From NCBI GenBank assembly GCA_964392245.1, contig CAYMOX010000002.1, positions 62,001-126,000 on the forward strand: a DNA stretch of 64,000 bases. Reading direction: 5' to 3'. A model generated the notes under the pieces. It was not told the DNA's origin and searched no databases. It saw only the letters and a list, made by a program, of their open reading frames with translations. The DNA comes from JAAUUJ01 sp964392245. Its GTDB lineage: Bacteria; Cyanobacteriota; Cyanobacteriia; Thermostichales; Thermostichaceae. How positions within the stretch are numbered: the stretch's first letter is position 1; each line of letters begins with the position of its first letter. The translations under genes were made by a program, and so were the position numbers. Positions 61,875-64,000 of this stretch are shown here, in pieces.

Positions 61875-61986
61875 ATGATCGGAGGCCATTCTTGGCACTG
61901 CTGTTGCTGATGCCCTTGGATTGCCCTATGAGGGGTTGTCCTTACTCCAGACTGCTAAAGTGCCAGGCCCACCGGCAGGCTATTGA
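61875..61986 (+). pseudogene. ADP-ribosylglycohydrolase N-terminal remnant
   Basis: ATG ATC GGA, then, after what looks like one inserted base, AILGTAVADALGLPYEGLSL matches the start of ADP-ribosylglycohydrolase (DraG/Tri1) proteins (typically GAxxGxAxGDALGxPxE). Here GDALG is ADALG. The frame ends TGA at 61984-61986 after about 30 residues, inside the end of csaB. Only this short piece remains, so it is a dead fragment. Confidence 0.6.
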
Positions 61987-63032
61987 AGTTCTTCTAGAAG
62001 GCGAGCATGAGTTTGGCTCTGCTGCTGCCACTGCTGGATCTGCTCAGGGGTGAGCCCACCTTTGGAGTGATAACAGTCCACCCAGGCCTCACTGATCTGT
62101 TGAGGATCGGCAGGTATCTGGTCGAGTTCCCAGTAGGGCATCTGCAGGGACTGCATCAACGTGGTCACTTTGGGATCGTAACTGAGACCAAAACACCGAC
62201 AACCGGAGGCGGCAGCCATGATCAGGCCGTGATAACGCATACTGATCACCAGGCGAGCCTGACCAAGCAAGCCCTTCAGCTCTCGTGGATCCCGCAGACA
62301 GAGGATCTGGGTATTGGCCATCAGCCCCTGATAGAGAGTCCGCGCCAGCGTTAGATCTGCACCTTTCTCCGTCATGGGATCTAGCTGGAAGGGAACCAGC
62401 CAGAGTGTCGCTTCTGTTGTCTGTTGCAGAATTCTCAGAGCCCGCAGCAGTTGCTGTTGTCGCTCTTCCGTCAGCAAGGGGTGCTCTCTCAGGATCACGG
62501 CAATGGCCGGATGCTTAGGCGGTTCTGCCAGATCGGGGGGCCGAGAGCTGAGACACCAGACCGGATCCGGGGCCAGTGTGTAGGAGATCTGCCATGCATC
62601 CAGGAGTGAGGCCGCCTTTTCATCCCGCACACTGATCCGGGTGCAGTGAGACAACACCTGCCGGACCCAGGAGCGGATCCAGGGACGGTGTAAAGGCCCG
62701 ATTCCCTGTGCCCAGGCCAGAGTGATCAGATTCAGGCGCTGAGCGGCTGCCATGAGGCCCAGATAGTAAAGGGGACTGCGCCAGCTAGTGGCATCCTGAA
62801 GTAAGCTGCCTCCACCCCAGATCAGAGCCTGTGCACTCCGCAGTTGTTGAGCAATTGTGAGAGGTTGCCAGCGAAGACAGGTTTCCACTGAGTAGGATCG
62901 AGCCGTGATGTCAGGGCAAGGCGTCAGAACCACAGGCTCTGCTGAAGCAGGTAACATCTGCAACAGACTCAGAAGCAGGGCCTCATCCCCAGCATTGCCA
63001 AAGCCGTAGTAGCCCAGAATTAAGACACGCAT
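61980..63032 (-). CDS. csaB: Polysaccharide pyruvyl transferase CsaB
   Basis: Adds pyruvate ketals to wall polysaccharide, which in Gram-positives and some cyanobacteria anchors S-layer (SLH) proteins. The 350-residue protein opens RVLILGYYGFGNAGDEALLL, then VLTPCPDITARSYSVE, ALIWGGGSLLQDATSWRSPL, LITLAWAQGIGPLHRPWIRS, and near the end ISMRYHGLIMAAASGCRCFG with the family RxHG motif. Length fits the CsaB group. The lipoprotein and beta-helix genes elsewhere in the window are surface proteins, but no SLH domain is seen there. Confidence 0.92.
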   Translation of the reverse strand: MRVLILGYYGFGNAGDEALLLSLLQMLPASAEPVVLTPCPDITARSYSVETCLRWQPLTIAQQLRSAQALIWGGGSLLQDATSWRSPLYYLGLMAAAQRLNLITLAWAQGIGPLHRPWIRSWVRQVLSHCTRISVRDEKAASLLDAWQISYTLAPDPVWCLSSRPPDLAEPPKHPAIAVILREHPLLTEERQQQLLRALRILQQTTEATLWLVPFQLDPMTEKGADLTLARTLYQGLMANTQILCLRDPRELKGLLGQARLVISMRYHGLIMAAASGCRCFGLSYDPKVTTLMQSLQMPYWELDQIPADPQQISEAWVDCYHSKGGLTPEQIQQWQQQSQTHARLLEELQ

Positions 63033-63113
63033 GGGATCGCCTTGCCTCAGCCTCGCCCCATTGACGTTCCCGGTGTGTTGGCAGAGGGGATAGGAGGAGA
63101 GAATCTGAATCGG

Positions 63114-63530
63114 TTAACCGTAGAGGCCCTGGTTGATCCGGTTCTCCAGGTTGTACTCACCCGCCCGATAGGGCTGTGCCTCGAAGTTATCTAGATTAGC
63201 CTGAATCAGATTCTTTTGCTTTTCCGTAAGACCCGGGATCTCCAGCATCTTCTCAGGGGACTCGTAGGGGGCATTCTGGACCAGGATGCGGGCCAGCGTG
63301 GGATAGAACCCAGGCAGTTGACGGTAGTTACGCAAGACTGTGTTGTTCACATCAATTTTGTTTTCCAGTTTGTTCACCGGAACCCCATCGACTGAAGCGA
63401 TCATCACAGGCTGGACGCCTTCCCCCATAAATGCCCAGGCACTTGATTGCCCACTCACTGGCCAAACCCCGATCAGCAAACCCATCACCACGACTAACAG
63501 TGCCCTGATGACCATCCCCATGAACTTCAT
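63114..63530 (-). CDS. psbU: Photosystem II extrinsic protein PsbU
   Basis: 12-kDa lumenal protein that stabilises the oxygen-evolving cluster of photosystem II. It starts MKFMGMVIRALLVVVMGLLI with a signal for lumenal export, cleaved near SSAWAF. The mature part shows KIDVNNTVLRNYRQLPGFYP, TLARILVQNAPYESPEKMLE and IPGLTEKQKNLIQANLDNFE with its helix-hairpin-helix-like fold, ending NLENRINQGLYG. The alternative ATG at 63554 would add eight residues. Divergent from gcvP. Confidence 0.95.
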   Translation of the reverse strand: MKFMGMVIRALLVVVMGLLIGVWPVSGQSSAWAFMGEGVQPVMIASVDGVPVNKLENKIDVNNTVLRNYRQLPGFYPTLARILVQNAPYESPEKMLEIPGLTEKQKNLIQANLDNFEAQPYRAGEYNLENRINQGLYG

Positions 63531-63872
63531 TTGCAGCTTGCCTTCCTGATACATAGTCCTTAAATCTCCGTACCTGCACACTAGCTTCTTATTTATCCGT
63601 GACGTACAAGGCTCAACCCTGATCATGAGCCTATCACTGTGCATCCTCGCCGACCCAACGCTTGCGTTTAAAGCCGGAGTGTTGTGATCCAACGATTAAA
63701 CCGGAGTGGACAACGTAGAGGAACCCCGCAACAATTTGTAATAATTCATGCAGAGTCGGACCAGGCCAGCGGTTCATTCTTTACGTTTCTTTGCGCTAGG
63801 TATGTTAAGAAAGGCAATACGCCGACCCATTAGAAGATAGAAAAACGTTCTCCCACCTGATTTGCATCGATC
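63531..63872. other. Intergenic stretch between divergent psbU and gcvP
   Basis: About 340 bp that should hold both promoters and leaders. I see no gene and no sequence like a glycine riboswitch before gcvP. The 63770-63860 part is AT-rich and likely includes the gcvP promoter, not placed precisely. Confidence 0.4.
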
Positions 63873-64000
63873 ATGACTGCTACCTTTGTTTCTCCAGTTG
63901 CCGCCACATCTGCTCAGAGCGCCAGTCCCCTGATGCCGAGTGATCAGTTTGTCTCCCGCCACATTGGCCCCACCTCTGGGGAAATTGAGGCTATGGCCCA
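63873..64000 (+). CDS. gcvP: Glycine dehydrogenase (P protein), start only
   Basis: First 42 codons of a frame that runs off the right edge: TATFVSPVAATSAQSASPLM then SDQFVSRHIGPTSGEIEAM. FVxRHIGPxxxEIxxM is the hallmark N terminus of the glycine cleavage P protein, a PLP enzyme of about 950-1000 residues that decarboxylates glycine (photorespiration). Only this end is visible, so activity residues cannot be checked. Confidence 0.88.
   Translation, partial: MTATFVSPVAATSAQSASPLMPSDQFVSRHIGPTSGEIEAMA

Noticed and set aside
63693..63872. Possible glycine riboswitch before gcvP
   Set aside because: I could not find the conserved glycine-aptamer core. The leader looks like plain AT-rich promoter DNA.

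Overview
The window is cyanobacterial chromosomal DNA. It carries genes typical of oxygenic phototrophs: petN (cytochrome b6f), ycf3 (photosystem I assembly), psbU (photosystem II extrinsic protein), an RbcR/Ycf30-type LysR regulator and cyanophycinase. FtsZ has the cyanobacterial N-terminal extension, and two Uma2-type nucleases fit the same group. Base composition is moderately GC-rich and GATC is strikingly frequent. The genus cannot be fixed from the sequence alone. A run of about 100 N inside a tandem repeat (near 55779-55877) shows this is a draft assembly.

Layout. 1-6.1 kb: ddl (cut by the left edge) and ftsZ on the minus strand, then a coiled-coil protein and a TPR protein. 6.2-10.2 kb: an SDR enzyme divergent from rbcR, a DUF1189 membrane protein and proB. 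10.4-17.1 kb: two convergent hypothetical genes, petN with a second tiny membrane-protein gene, two MscS-type channels and a Na+/H+ antiporter. 17.1-21.7 kb: the treZ-treY trehalose operon. 21.8-22.3 kb: a scar holding an ISL3 transposase remnant, a tRNA 3' fragment and an intact tRNA-Ala(TGC). 22.5-29.9 kb: an accessory-looking surface-protein region with a beta-helix/proline-repeat protein, a 1384-residue lipoprotein (hydrolase-like domain, VWD domain, about 21 leucine-rich repeats) and a second lipoprotein. 30.4-34.5 kb: der, ycf3-gatC, Uma2, pirin. 34.7-42.9 kb: a third MscS channel, a PRiA4_ORF3-like protein, an FAD oxidase, a second Uma2, a duplicated corrinoid adenosyltransferase, uracil-DNA glycosylase and small membrane proteins. 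43.1-54.6 kb: peroxiredoxin, D,D-carboxypeptidase, rsfS, DUF6745, cphB, a receiver-cyclase, a PAP/fibrillin-like protein, a fourth MscS that is C-terminally damaged, a large anchored helical protein, a peptidase and a 2H phosphoesterase. 54.9-64 kb: two paralogous coiled-coil genes, ridA, a histidine phosphatase, malQ overlapping an ABC exporter, an Rpn-type nuclease with an internal repeat, an ADP-ribosylglycohydrolase remnant, csaB, psbU and the start of gcvP.

How the genes relate. Osmotic and ionic stress is a theme: trehalose synthesis from maltodextrins (treY, treZ, with malQ acting on the same glucans), proB (first step of proline synthesis), an antiporter and four MscS-like channels. 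Photosynthesis genes are scattered singly (petN, ycf3, psbU, rbcR). The most unusual content is the two-lipoprotein operon at 24.66-29.82 kb. Its large member combines a serine-hydrolase-like domain, a VWD domain and an LRR array, an architecture I do not recognise. Several scars (ISL3 fragment, two tRNA fragments, broken MscS, DraG-like remnant) point to past insertion and deletion.
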